Part shown: one piece after another, positions 25,939-34,350 of the stretch
Layout of the letters: each line of letters opens with the position of its first letter
How positions within the stretch are numbered: position 1 is the stretch's first letter
From: DASWNP01 sp036399175
GTDB lineage: Bacteria > Acidobacteriota > Blastocatellia > Pyrinomonadales > Pyrinomonadaceae
Length of the DNA stretch: 64,000 nucleotides
Assembly: GCA_036399175.1 (NCBI GenBank)
Contig: DASWNP010000005.1
Location: 1 to 64,000 of the forward strand
Direction: 5' to 3'
Notes under the pieces: generated by a model
Told to the model about the DNA's origin: nothing
Databases searched by the model: none
The model's input: only the letters and a program-made list of their open reading frames with translations
Position numbers and translations under genes: made by a program

Positions 25939-27927
25939 ATGCCTTTCCAGCTTCGTTCCGAATTTCAACCGCAGGGCGACCAACCGCAGGCCATCGAAGC
26001 GCTCGTGCGCGGCCTCGACGAAGGCCACAAAGATCAGGTCTTGCTCGGCATCACGGGTAGCGGTAAGACCTTCACGGTGGCGAGCGTCATCGAGCGCACG
26101 CAGCGCCCCACCCTCGTCATCGCTCACAATAAGACGCTCGCCGCGCAGCTCTACCAGGAGTTCAAAAGCTTCTTCCCCTCCAACTCCGTCGAGTATTTCG
26201 TCTCCTACTACGATTACTACCAGCCCGAGGCTTACGTCCCCGCCTCCGACACCTACATCGAAAAAGAGGCGACCATCAACGAAGAGATAGACCGCCTCCG
26301 TCTCTCGGCCACCCGCGCCCTCTTCGAGCGCCGCGACGTGATCGTCGTCGCCTCCGTCTCCTGCATCTACGGCCTCGGCGACCCTGACGCCTACTACAAC
26401 ATGCTGCTCTTCGTCGAGCCGGGCATGAAACTCGGGCGCGACGCTCTCCTGCAAAAGCTTGTCGAGCTGCAATACGAACGCTCCGATATAGAGTTTGACC
26501 GGGGGAGCTTTCGCGTGCGCGGCGACGTGGTCGAGGTCTATCCGAGCTATCAGGACAAGGCTTATCGCATCGAGCTGTGGGGCGACGAAGTCGATTCCGT
26601 CTCGACCATCGACCCGCTGCTCGGCGAAGTTCTGGAGAAGCACACGACGCGCCTGCCCATCTATCCGAAGACGCATTACGTGATGTCGAAGCCGACCATC
26701 AAGCGCGCCATCAAGACCATCCGCGAAGAGCTTGACTGGTGGGAGCCCAAGCTCATCGCCGAAGGAAAACTAATCGAAGCGCAGCGCCTGCATCAGCGCA
26801 CGATGTACGACCTCGAGATGATTAAGGCGATGGGCTTCTGTCGCGGCATCGAAAACTACTCGCGCCACCTCACAGGCAAAGCGCCCGGCCAGCCGCCGCC
26901 GACTCTCTTAGACTATCTGCCGCGCGACACGATGGTCGTCATCGACGAATCGCACCAGACCGTCCCGCAGGTGCGCGGCATGTTCAACGGCGACCAGTCG
27001 CGCAAGCGGACGCTCGTCGAGTACGGCTTTCGTCTTCCTTCGGCGATGGACAACCGCCCGCTCAACTTCGACGAGTTCAACGAGCGCATCGGGCAAACCA
27101 TCTACGTCTCCGCGACGCCCGGCCCGTATGAGTTGACGAAGACGGGCGGCGAAGTCGTCGAACAGATTATCCGCCCGACGGGACTGACAGACCCGGTGGT
27201 CGAAGTCCGCCCCGTCAAAGGCCAGATTGACAACCTGCTCGAAGAGTGTCGCCTGAGAGCCGAGCACAACGAGCGCGTGCTCGTCACCACGCTGACGAAG
27301 AAGATGGCCGAAGACCTCACAGAGTATTTCACCGAAGTAGGCGTGCGCGTCCGCTATCTTCATTCCGACATCGAGACCTTGGAGCGCATCAAGATTCTGC
27401 GCGACCTTCGTCGCGGCGAGTTCGACGTGCTCGTCGGCATCAACCTCCTGCGCGAAGGCTTAGACCTCCCCGAAGTCTCGCTCGTCGCCATCCTCGACGC
27501 CGACAAGGAAGGCTTCCTGCGCTCCGAGTCGTCGCTTATCCAGACTGTCGGGCGCGCTGCCCGCAACGCCTCCGGCACGGCTATCCTCTACGCCGACCGC
27601 GTCACCGATTCGATGCGCCGCGCCATCGAAGAGACCAACCGCCGCCGCGCCATCCAGCAGAGCTACAACCAGGAGCACGGCATCACGCCGCAAACCATCA
27701 TCAAGCCCGTCGAGGCCACGCTCGTCACAGCCTACGAGGCCGACTACTTCAAAGTGCCCCTCGACCTCGAAGCCTTCGACGAGTACACGCGCGAAAACAT
27801 CGACGCGACCATCGCCCGCCTCGAAGCCGAGATGCGCCACGCCGCCCGCCAGATGGAATTCGAGCGCGCCGCCGAGCTGCGCGACCGTGTCAAATACCTC
27901 CGCGAGCGCGAACTTCAGTTGGGCTAA
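25939..27927 (+). CDS. uvrB: Excinuclease ABC subunit UvrB
   Basis: UvrB is the DNA-loading helicase of nucleotide excision repair. The 662 residues include Walker A GITGSGKT (about residue 39), the beta-hairpin YYDYYQPEAY, the DESH-type box (VVIDESHQTVPQ), helicase motifs VLVTTLTKKMAEDLT, VRYLHSDIETLER, LVGINLLREGLDLPEVSLV and QTVGRAARN, and a C-terminal UVR motif (ARQMEFERAAELRDRVKYL) that binds UvrA/UvrC. No Shine-Dalgarno precedes the ATG, which directly follows the heptamer hairpin. Confidence 0.97.
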   Translation: MPFQLRSEFQPQGDQPQAIEALVRGLDEGHKDQVLLGITGSGKTFTVASVIERTQRPTLVIAHNKTLAAQLYQEFKSFFPSNSVEYFVSYYDYYQPEAYVPASDTYIEKEATINEEIDRLRLSATRALFERRDVIVVASVSCIYGLGDPDAYYNMLLFVEPGMKLGRDALLQKLVELQYERSDIEFDRGSFRVRGDVVEVYPSYQDKAYRIELWGDEVDSVSTIDPLLGEVLEKHTTRLPIYPKTHYVMSKPTIKRAIKTIREELDWWEPKLIAEGKLIEAQRLHQRTMYDLEMIKAMGFCRGIENYSRHLTGKAPGQPPPTLLDYLPRDTMVVIDESHQTVPQVRGMFNGDQSRKRTLVEYGFRLPSAMDNRPLNFDEFNERIGQTIYVSATPGPYELTKTGGEVVEQIIRPTGLTDPVVEVRPVKGQIDNLLEECRLRAEHNERVLVTTLTKKMAEDLTEYFTEVGVRVRYLHSDIETLERIKILRDLRRGEFDVLVGINLLREGLDLPEVSLVAILDADKEGFLRSESSLIQTVGRAARNASGTAILYADRVTDSMRRAIEETNRRRAIQQSYNQEHGITPQTIIKPVEATLVTAYEADYFKVPLDLEAFDEYTRENIDATIARLEAEMRHAARQMEFERAAELRDRVKYLRERELQLG

Positions 27928-27938
27928 ACAGGAACGAT

Positions 27939-28092
27939 AATTAACAGGGATGGACAGGATGGAAAAGAAATGATGAATTAGGAATGCGGAATGCGGAATG
28001 AAAACCAAAAGCTTTGCCTTTTAATTCATCATTCATCATTCCGCATTCATCATTTGTCTTTATCCTGTGCATCCTGTCTATCCCTGTTAATT
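27939..28092. repeat. Hairpin 8, nested (ACAGGGATGG outer, GCGGAAT/GATGAAT inner)
   Basis: Outer arms (27939-27960 and 28062-28092) carry TTAACAGGGATGGACAGGAT and its complement. The inner arms (27968-28004 and 28021-28055) consist of GATGAAT and GCGGAAT heptamers. The same outer sequence recurs in hairpin 10. Confidence 0.82.
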
Positions 28093-28111
28093 TTCCGATT
28101 CATCATCTCTC

Positions 28112-29674
28112 ATGTTGATTAAGTCGGAGCAGGACGAGATTCAGTCTTTCATGTCGGACGCGAGCAATCTCGCGGGCGGGCATGCGGCGGGCGTCGTCTT
28201 TCCCGAAAGCGCGTTGGAGGTGGCGGCGGTGCTCGGCGAAGCTTCGCGCGAGCGCAGGCCGGTGACGATTGCGGGCGCGGGCACGGGGCTCGTCGGCGGG
28301 CGCGTGCCGTTCGGCGGAATCGTCGTCTCGACCGACCGGCTCAGGCGCATCGTCGAGATAGCGCACGAAGAGACAGGCGGAGGGCGGGCGACCGTCGAGG
28401 CGGGTGTGAGGCTCTCGGAGTTTCAGCGCGAGGTCGAGGCACAGGGGCTCTTCTATCCGCCCGACCCGACCGAGCGCAGTTGTTATCTGGGCGCAACGGT
28501 TGCGACCAACAGCTCGGGCGCGCGCAGCTTCAAGTACGGCGCGACGCGTCGCTACGTGCGCCGACTGAAAATCGCGCTCTCGACGGGCGACGTGCTCGAC
28601 CTCAGTCGCGGCCAGCTTCGCGCCGACGCCGAAGGGCTGCTCCGCATCCCGCTCGCCGAAGGGCGCGGCTGCATCGAAGCTCGTCTCCCGTCCTACAGGA
28701 TGCCGCAGACGCGCAAGCACGCCGCAGGCTATTACGTCGAGCCGTCGGTCGATGCGATTGATTTGTTCATCGGCAGCGAGGGCACGCTCGGCGTCGTGGC
28801 GGAAATCGAAGTCGCGCTTCTGGACAAACCGGCGGGCGTGCTCGGCGGCATCGTCTTTTTTCAGAGCGAAGAGAAACTGCTCGCCTTCGTCAGCGCGGCG
28901 CGTCGGCGCTCACTGGAAACGCGCGCCGCGAAGTTGCGCGCCAGCGCCGCAGGCGAGCGTGCGCCTGATGCTGAGATGAATCCGGCGGGGCTCGACGCGC
29001 GTGCGCTTGAGTATTTCGATGCCGAGTCGCTCAATTTCCTGCGCGAGTATTACGCGCTCGTTCCCGTCAGGGCATCGGGCGCAATCTTCTTCGAGCAGGA
29101 GATAACGGACGAGACGGAAGACGAGTTGATGTCCGGTTGGCTCGCGCTCCTTGAAGAGCACGAGGCGATGCTCGACGATTCATGGTTCGGCACGAACGAG
29201 CACGACCGAGCCGGGATGCGCGAGTTCAGGCATCGTCTGCCCGTCCTCGTCAACGAGTGGCTCTCGCGTCACCACCAGCGCAAAGTCTCGACCGACATGG
29301 CCGTCCCCGACGAGCATTTCCCCTCGATGCTGCGCTTCTACAAAGAGACTCTACGCGCGAGCCGACTGCAATACGTCATCTTCGGCCACGTCGGCGACAA
29401 TCACGTCCACGTCAACATCATGCCGCGCGACGAAGCCGAGTCGGTCGCCGCGCGCGAGCTTTACCAGCAGTTCATCCGCCGCGCCATCTCCTTCGGCGGC
29501 ACCATCTCGGCCGAGCACGGCGTCGGCAAGCTCAAGCGCGACTACCTGCGCCAGCTCTACGGCGACCGACACCTCCGCGAGATGGCCGCCCTCAAACGCG
29601 CCTTCGACCCCGCCTGCATCCTCGGTCGCGGCAACATCTTCGCAGAAGACTTCTTAGTAAATCGTGAATCGTAA
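28112..29674 (+). CDS. FAD-linked oxidase (GlcD/lactate dehydrogenase type)
   Basis: A 520-residue flavoprotein with a VAO/PCMH-type FAD domain (TIAGAGTGLVGGRVP and YLGATVATNSSGARSFKYG) and a C-terminal FAD-oxidase domain with GHVGDNHVHVNIMP and the terminal SAEHGVGKLKR motif. Such enzymes oxidise 2-hydroxyacids (glycolate, D-lactate) and pass electrons to the respiratory chain. The iron-sulfur subunits GlcE and GlcF are not adjacent. The final residues (VNRES) and stop come from the following repeat. Confidence 0.88.
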   Translation: MLIKSEQDEIQSFMSDASNLAGGHAAGVVFPESALEVAAVLGEASRERRPVTIAGAGTGLVGGRVPFGGIVVSTDRLRRIVEIAHEETGGGRATVEAGVRLSEFQREVEAQGLFYPPDPTERSCYLGATVATNSSGARSFKYGATRRYVRRLKIALSTGDVLDLSRGQLRADAEGLLRIPLAEGRGCIEARLPSYRMPQTRKHAAGYYVEPSVDAIDLFIGSEGTLGVVAEIEVALLDKPAGVLGGIVFFQSEEKLLAFVSAARRRSLETRAAKLRASAAGERAPDAEMNPAGLDARALEYFDAESLNFLREYYALVPVRASGAIFFEQEITDETEDELMSGWLALLEEHEAMLDDSWFGTNEHDRAGMREFRHRLPVLVNEWLSRHHQRKVSTDMAVPDEHFPSMLRFYKETLRASRLQYVIFGHVGDNHVHVNIMPRDEAESVAARELYQQFIRRAISFGGTISAEHGVGKLKRDYLRQLYGDRHLREMAALKRAFDPACILGRGNIFAEDFLVNRES

Positions 29675-29738
29675 ATCGTAAATAGATTGTGTGCTGAGCG
29701 GATTTGTCTATTCACGATTTACGATTTACGATTCACGA
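29657..29738. repeat. Heptamer hairpin 9 (TAAATCG type)
   Basis: Left arm 29657-29685 (TAAATCG, TGAATCG words) overlaps the 3' end of the FAD-oxidase gene. The right arm (29708-29736) is its reverse complement and ends about 7 bp before the aroC ATG. Confidence 0.85.
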
Positions 29739-29743
29739 GATTT

Positions 29744-30919
29744 ATGTTTCGCTTTACGACCGCAGGGGAATCGCATGGGCGCGCGTTGGTCGCGGTGGTG
29801 GAAGGTCTGCCTGCCGGGTTGAGGGTGGATGCGGAGTTTATCAATCGTGAGTTGGAGCGGCGGCAGTGGGGCTACGGGCGCGGCGGGCGGATGAAGATTG
29901 AGCGCGACCGCGCGGAGATTCTGAGCGGCGTCAGGCACGGGCTGACGCTTGGCTCGCCCGTCGCCTTAACGATTGAGAATAAGGACTGGGCGAACTGGAA
30001 TGAGGTGATGTCGGTCGAGGCGCGCGAGGACGTTTTGCCGCCGGAGAAAGCGCGGCGGGTGAAGCGACCGCGCCCCGGTCATGCAGACCTCGCGGGCGGT
30101 CAGAAGTTCGGGGCGCGCGATTTGCGCGACATTCTGGAGCGCGCCTCTGCGCGCGAGACGGCGGCGCGCGTCGCCTGCGGCGCGCTGGCGAAACAACTTC
30201 TACGCGTCTTCGACGTGGAGATTCGCAGCCACGTCGTACAGCTCGGCGGCATGCCTGCCGCGCCCCTCAAACTCGACTGGGAAGCCATCGACGCCATTCC
30301 CCCCGATGCGCCGCTTCGCTGCGCCGACACCGACGTTCAGGCGCTCATGCTTGCGCTCGTAGACGAAGCGCGGCGCGAGGGCGATACGCTCGGAGGCATC
30401 TTCGAGGTCGTCGCGCGCGGTGTCGTCGCCGGTCTCGGCTCGCACACTTCCTGGGATGCGAAGCTCGACGGACGTATCGCACAGGCTCTGATGTCGATTC
30501 CGGCGGTCAAGGCCGTCTCCATCGGCGCGGGCACGGAGGCCGCCGCCCTTCCGGGCTCGCAGGTGCACGACGAAATCGCTTACGAAAAATCTTCGAGCCG
30601 CTTCAAGCGTCTCACCAATCGCGCGGGCGGTCTCGAAGGCGGCATCACCAACGGCGAAGAATTGCGCGTGCGCGGCTACCTCAAACCTATCTCGACGCTC
30701 AGACGCCCCCTGCGCTCCGTTGACATCGACACGAAGCAGGAAGAGTCTGCGGCCTTCGAGCGTTCGGACGTGACGGCTGTTCCGGCGGCGGGCGTGATAG
30801 GCGAAGCGATGCTCGCGCTCGTCCTCGCCTCGGCCATGCGAGAGAAGTTCGGCGGCGACCACCTCGAAGAGATGCGCCGCAACTTCGACGCCTACCGCGA
30901 GCAGCTACGCCAGTACTGA
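29744..30919 (+). CDS. aroC: Chorismate synthase
   Basis: AroC makes chorismate from EPSP, the last common step of aromatic synthesis, using reduced FMN. The 391 residues contain the signatures GESHGRALVAVVEGLPAG, KRPRPGHADLAGGQKFG, ASARETAARVACG, LGGIFEVVARGVVAGLGS and NRAGGLEGGITNGE. The ATG at 29744 gives the family N-terminus MFRFTTAGESHG; the open frame upstream is repeat DNA. No Shine-Dalgarno is visible. Confidence 0.96.
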   Translation: MFRFTTAGESHGRALVAVVEGLPAGLRVDAEFINRELERRQWGYGRGGRMKIERDRAEILSGVRHGLTLGSPVALTIENKDWANWNEVMSVEAREDVLPPEKARRVKRPRPGHADLAGGQKFGARDLRDILERASARETAARVACGALAKQLLRVFDVEIRSHVVQLGGMPAAPLKLDWEAIDAIPPDAPLRCADTDVQALMLALVDEARREGDTLGGIFEVVARGVVAGLGSHTSWDAKLDGRIAQALMSIPAVKAVSIGAGTEAAALPGSQVHDEIAYEKSSSRFKRLTNRAGGLEGGITNGEELRVRGYLKPISTLRRPLRSVDIDTKQEESAAFERSDVTAVPAAGVIGEAMLALVLASAMREKFGGDHLEEMRRNFDAYREQLRQY

Positions 30920-30931
30920 AAGAGAGAAATA

Positions 30932-31070
30932 TAAACAGGGATAGACAGGATAAAGACAAATGCGGAATGAGGAATGCGGAATGATGAATGAAAGACAACT
31001 GCTTTTGGTTTTCATTCCGCATTCATCATTCCGCATTCATCATTTCTTTCTATCCTGTCCATCCCTGTTT
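30932..31070. repeat. Hairpin 10, nested (ACAGGGATAG outer, GCGGAAT inner)
   Basis: Outer arms 30933-30952 and 31051-31070 (AAACAGGGATAGACAGGATA and complement) enclose inner arms 30958-30993 and 31010-31045 of GCGGAAT, GAGGAAT and GATGAAT heptamers. It has the same two-layer plan as hairpin 8. Confidence 0.84.
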
Positions 31071-31093
31071 GAATTGGTCGGAACAAAAATTCT

Positions 31094-31882
31094 ATGAGCA
31101 CAAATCAAAAGATTGTCGTCACGGTTGTAGATGGCATCAAGCGCATCGTTTTTAACCGACCGGAGCGGCGCAACTCGGTCGATTTCGAGATGTTCGAGCT
31201 GCTGGCCGAGATTATCCGCGAGTCGGCGGAGGATGAGTCGCGCGTGATAATCCTGACGGGGGCGGGCGATGCCTTCTGCGCGGGCGCAGACCTTCTCTCC
31301 GTCGGCACGAGCGACATCAGCGGGTTCGATGTCACGTCTCATCTGAGGGAGCACACGTCGCCTACCATTCTCGCCATGCGTGAATTGTCGAAGCCTATCA
31401 TCGCGCGCGTGGACGGCCCCGCCGTCGGCATCGGCTTCAGCTATGCGCTCGCATGCGACATGATTGTCGCCACCGAGCGCGCCGTCTTCGGCATGGGCTT
31501 CATCAAAATCGGTCTCATGCCTGATGGCGGCAGCACCTATTTTCTCCCGCGCCGCGTCGGTCACGCGCGCGCCTTCGAGCTGATGGCGACGGGCGAACAA
31601 ATCGACGCACGGGAGGCGCTCCGGCTCGGCCTCGTCAATCGAGTCGTCGCGCTCGAAGCGTTGGACGAGACGGTCAACGCTCTGGCCGGAAGTCTCGCAC
31701 AGTCGCCGCAGCCCGCGCTCGCCAAAATCAAGCAGGCGCTCAATGAGTCGGCGCGCAGAGAACTGGCCGCCGCGCTCGATTTTGAAGCGGTCAATCAAAA
31801 CGAATGCTTCCACTCGGCTGACTTCCTCGAAGGCGTCGCGGCCTTCATGCAGAAACGCAAGCCCAACTTCGGACGCTCTTGA
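31094..31882 (+). CDS. Enoyl-CoA hydratase/isomerase family protein
   Basis: A 262-residue crotonase-fold protein. The oxyanion-hole segments are visible as GAGDAFCAGADLLSV and ARVDGPAVGIGFSYALACD, followed by IGLMPDGGSTYFLPRRVG. The Asp in MPDGG is shared with PaaG-like isomerases, so the reaction could be isomerisation or hydration in fatty acid or phenylacetate-type breakdown. No other beta-oxidation gene is nearby. Confidence 0.87.
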   Translation: MSTNQKIVVTVVDGIKRIVFNRPERRNSVDFEMFELLAEIIRESAEDESRVIILTGAGDAFCAGADLLSVGTSDISGFDVTSHLREHTSPTILAMRELSKPIIARVDGPAVGIGFSYALACDMIVATERAVFGMGFIKIGLMPDGGSTYFLPRRVGHARAFELMATGEQIDAREALRLGLVNRVVALEALDETVNALAGSLAQSPQPALAKIKQALNESARRELAAALDFEAVNQNECFHSADFLEGVAAFMQKRKPNFGRS

Positions 31883-31950
31883 GAGAGCTGCTATACGGCT
31901 TCCGCTTTTCGAGTATCATTCCTCGCTCGTCGGGCGTCTATTCTTCTTGC

Positions 31951-31968
31951 TTGTCACTCGTCATTGCT
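31951..31968. repeat. Solitary heptamer arm (GTCACTC/GTCATTG)
   Basis: TTGTCACTCGTCATTGCT just upstream of the next start codon matches the right-arm words of hairpins 6 and 13 but has no visible left-arm partner. It looks like a decayed or half element. Confidence 0.45.
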
Positions 31969-31973
31969 TTGAT

Positions 31974-32918
31974 ATGCCTCGAAGCCGTTCAAAAAAAGTT
32001 GTTGAGCGCGAAGTCGTCGAGTCGCTGCGGGAATACGGTCGGGGCGTGGCGGGCGGGCTGATGTTCAGCCTGCCTTTGCTCTATACGATGGAGGTCTGGT
32101 GGGCGGGCTTCATCGCACACCCTCTGCGGCTGTTCGCCTACGTGATTGCGACGTTCGTGCTGCTGCTCGGTTACAACCGTTACGGCGGACTGCGGCGCGA
32201 CGCGAGCATGACGGAGGTCGTCATCGACTCGGTCGAAGAGTTAGGGATAGGTCTCCTGCTCTCGGCGGCGATTCTGTTTCTCCTGGGTCGCATCAGACCC
32301 GACATGCCTGCGACAGAGATTGTCGGCCTCATCGTCGTCGAGGCGATGACGGTTGCCATCGGCGTCTCGGTCGGGACGGCGCAGCTCGGCGGAGACAGCG
32401 ACGACAAGGGGCTGGAGGGCGACGCGTCAGGCCAGGAGAAGAGCGAAGGGGCGCGCAGAAAAGGGAACGGGGAAGAGGAGAGTAGCAGACAAGGTAAGCG
32501 TGCACGCGGCGACGCTGAAGGAGAGGTTCACTACGGCGGGCAGGTTTTGCTTTCGTTGTGCGGCGCGGTGCTGTTTGCCGCCAACGTCGCGCCGACCGAA
32601 GAGGTTGTCATTATCGCCATCGAAGCTTCGTGGTGGAGGTTGCTGGGGCTGGTGGCGATGTCGTTGCTGATTGGCACGTTCATTCTGTTCTACGTCGAGT
32701 TCAGGGGCGCGCGGCAGTGGGTTCGCACGGAGGGCTTCAGCTCGGTTCTGCGCGGCACTTTTACCACATACGCCGTCGCGCTCGTCGCCTCGGCTCTGAT
32801 TCTCTGGTTCTTCGGTCGCTTCGACGGCGTGACGCTCTTCACGGCGCTGGCCGAAACGGTCGTGCTCGGCGTGGCCGCGACGCTGGGCGCGTCCGCCGGA
32901 AGGCTCTTGTTGCAATGA
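31974..32918 (+). CDS. TIGR02587-like integral membrane protein (DUF2391)
   Basis: A 314-residue protein with about seven hydrophobic helices and a central charged loop (residues about 143-180, rich in Glu, Lys and Gly). Conserved-looking blocks are REYGRGVAGGLMFSLPLLYTMEVWW at the start and FAANVAPTEEVVIIA in the middle. This matches my memory of the uncharacterised TIGR02587 family, usually encoded next to TIGR02588, as here. The ATG at 31974 has no strong ribosome-binding site. Function unknown. Confidence 0.75.
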   Translation: MPRSRSKKVVEREVVESLREYGRGVAGGLMFSLPLLYTMEVWWAGFIAHPLRLFAYVIATFVLLLGYNRYGGLRRDASMTEVVIDSVEELGIGLLLSAAILFLLGRIRPDMPATEIVGLIVVEAMTVAIGVSVGTAQLGGDSDDKGLEGDASGQEKSEGARRKGNGEEESSRQGKRARGDAEGEVHYGGQVLLSLCGAVLFAANVAPTEEVVIIAIEASWWRLLGLVAMSLLIGTFILFYVEFRGARQWVRTEGFSSVLRGTFTTYAVALVASALILWFFGRFDGVTLFTALAETVVLGVAATLGASAGRLLLQ

Positions 32919-33298
32919 GCAGATTACAGAAAAACTGGTTGGAGTGGAGCGTCTTCGCCGTTGGGCTCGTGCTGGTCTTGTTCACGCTCGGCTATCTGGC
33001 CTACGTGGGCGCGACGATGGGCGACGAGCCGCCGAACATCGAAGTGCGACTCGGCACGCCCGAGCGACGCCCGCACAACTTCATCGTGCCCGTCGCGCTC
33101 GTCAATCACGGAGACCAGACCGCCGAAAGCGTCACGGTCGAAGTCGTTTTGGAAAGTGAAGGGCAGCAGAAGGAGCGCGGCGAGCTGGTCGTCGCCTTTC
33201 TGCCGCGCCGTGCCACCCACGAGGGCTGGGTCGCCTTCAATCAAGACCCGCGCACGGGCGAGCTTAAAGCGCGCGTGCTCGGGTATGGAAAACCCTGA
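32915..33298 (+). CDS. TIGR02588-like single-pass membrane protein
   Basis: A 127-residue protein with one N-terminal transmembrane helix (SVFAVGLVLVLFTLGYLAYV) and an external beta-rich domain with NFIVPVALVNHGDQTAESVTVEV, which resembles a Ig-like or CARDB-like fold. Its ATG overlaps the stop of the preceding gene by 4 bp, so the two are translationally coupled. The pair is known from several phyla with no assigned function. Confidence 0.72.
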   Translation: MSRLQKNWLEWSVFAVGLVLVLFTLGYLAYVGATMGDEPPNIEVRLGTPERRPHNFIVPVALVNHGDQTAESVTVEVVLESEGQQKERGELVVAFLPRRATHEGWVAFNQDPRTGELKARVLGYGKP

Positions 33299-33377
33299 GA
33301 GCGCAGGATGTCTTGGAAATGAACGTGGGCTTGGAGTCGATTGAAATTCTCGCCGGATGAGCAGCCGCCCGACTGCC

Positions 33378-33761
33378 TCAATCGTTGACGCCTATCTCAA
33401 GAAACCTGTATTGGCCTTCGACCTTGCCGAAGAGGAAAATCGTCTCGCCGCAGAAGAGACTGAAGCTGTCGCCGTCGCGGATGGTCTTGCCGTTGGCAAA
33501 GCAGCGCTTCACTTTTCTGTCGAAGAGCTGTCGGTAGCGTTTGATGAAACCGGCTCTGTCCAACTCCCTGCTTTCGAGGAGGAATGGAAGCTTCGTCATC
33601 GAGGCGACGGCCTCGCGGTCATCGCGCGCGACAGCCGTCTTGAAGCGCAGAAAGAAGGCCGCGAACGTCTCGCTCTTTTGAGCCGTGCTCTTCTGCGCGA
33701 CGAGCCGGGTGGGCGTCATCAGCAGCATTAACATCATCGACGCGACAAGCAGAATCTTCAT
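33378..33761 (-). CDS. Hypothetical secreted protein
   Basis: A 127-residue protein with a Met/Leu-rich signal peptide (MKILLVASMMLMLLMTPTRLVAQ) and a small mixed domain containing FFLRFKTAVARDDREAVASM, which recalls NTF2-like or DUF4440-type folds, and two cysteines (CFANG, FCGETI) that could form a disulfide. A purine-rich site (GAGGAAAG) precedes the start. I do not recognise the family. Confidence 0.6.
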   Translation of the reverse strand: MKILLVASMMLMLLMTPTRLVAQKSTAQKSETFAAFFLRFKTAVARDDREAVASMTKLPFLLESRELDRAGFIKRYRQLFDRKVKRCFANGKTIRDGDSFSLFCGETIFLFGKVEGQYRFLEIGVND

Positions 33762-33860
33762 CCGGTCTTTCCTCTATATTCGAGCAATGACGCCTTTGAG
33801 TGGCATGAGGAGCAGCTTCCAGCAACTTGTCAGACACTGAGTTCTGAAGAACCACTGGTC

Positions 33861-34085
33861 TTATGTGCGGGCCTTTCCAGATTGATGATGAATGATTTCA
33901 GCTAATGCACGCAAAGCGTGGTTGACCGATTCGGAATCCGAAAAAACTTTAGCAACATCCGGGTCGAGCACCACGACATTACTCCCCCGCGCAAAACGCT
34001 CGACGTATTTCCCGCGCACGCCTCCACTGAAGTCATACTCATTCAGCAAGTCAACATCATGCTCGATATTCTGTTCCTTCTTCAT
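33861..34085 (-). CDS. BrnA-like antitoxin
   Basis: A 74-residue protein with EYDFSGGVRGKYVERFARGSN and VVVLDPDVAKVFSDSESVNHALRAL, the pattern of small antitoxins that accompany BrnT toxins; the C-terminal part suits a ribbon-helix-helix DNA-binding domain. Its start overlaps the end of the upstream toxin-like gene by 29 bp. By analogy it neutralises the toxin and represses the operon. The region is noticeably AT-richer than its surroundings, suggesting acquisition. Confidence 0.68.
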   Translation of the reverse strand: MKKEQNIEHDVDLLNEYDFSGGVRGKYVERFARGSNVVVLDPDVAKVFSDSESVNHALRALAEIIHHQSGKART

Positions 34086-34350
34086 ACTGTTTCCTTTCGC
34101 GCGACGTAGCTGGACGCGCACTAATGATTCTGATTTCTTCTCCCCTATCAGTAAAGACAACCACTATCTGACGCTGTCGGTGCGATAAGCCGGTTATGAC
34201 AAGGCGTCTTTCCTCTTCAGAATGTAATGGATCAGGGATAGTTAAAGAGAGCGGGTCAGCAAAAACAGTGATAGCTTCTTCAAACGAGATATGATGTTTC
34301 TTGAGATTCTGCTTGGCCTTATCTTTATCCCACGTAAAAACTGTATCCAT
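34057..34350 (-). CDS. BrnT family toxin
   Basis: A 97-residue protein if started at the ATG 34350. It carries the BrnT landmarks FTWDKDKAKQNLKKHHISFEEA, VFADPLS, EERRLVITGLSHRQRQIVVVFTDRGEEIRIISARPATSRERKQYEE. BrnT toxins are RelE-like ribonucleases that act on mRNA. Upstream the frame stays open into a glycoside hydrolase gene, so a fused form is possible. It is followed by an overlapping antitoxin-like gene. Low GC relative to neighbours. Confidence 0.75.
   Translation of the reverse strand: MDTVFTWDKDKAKQNLKKHHISFEEAITVFADPLSLTIPDPLHSEEERRLVITGLSHRQRQIVVVFTDRGEEIRIISARPATSRERKQYEEGTEYRA

Noticed and set aside
31094..31882. Beta-oxidation operon
   Set aside because: The enoyl-CoA hydratase stands alone; its neighbours belong to other processes.
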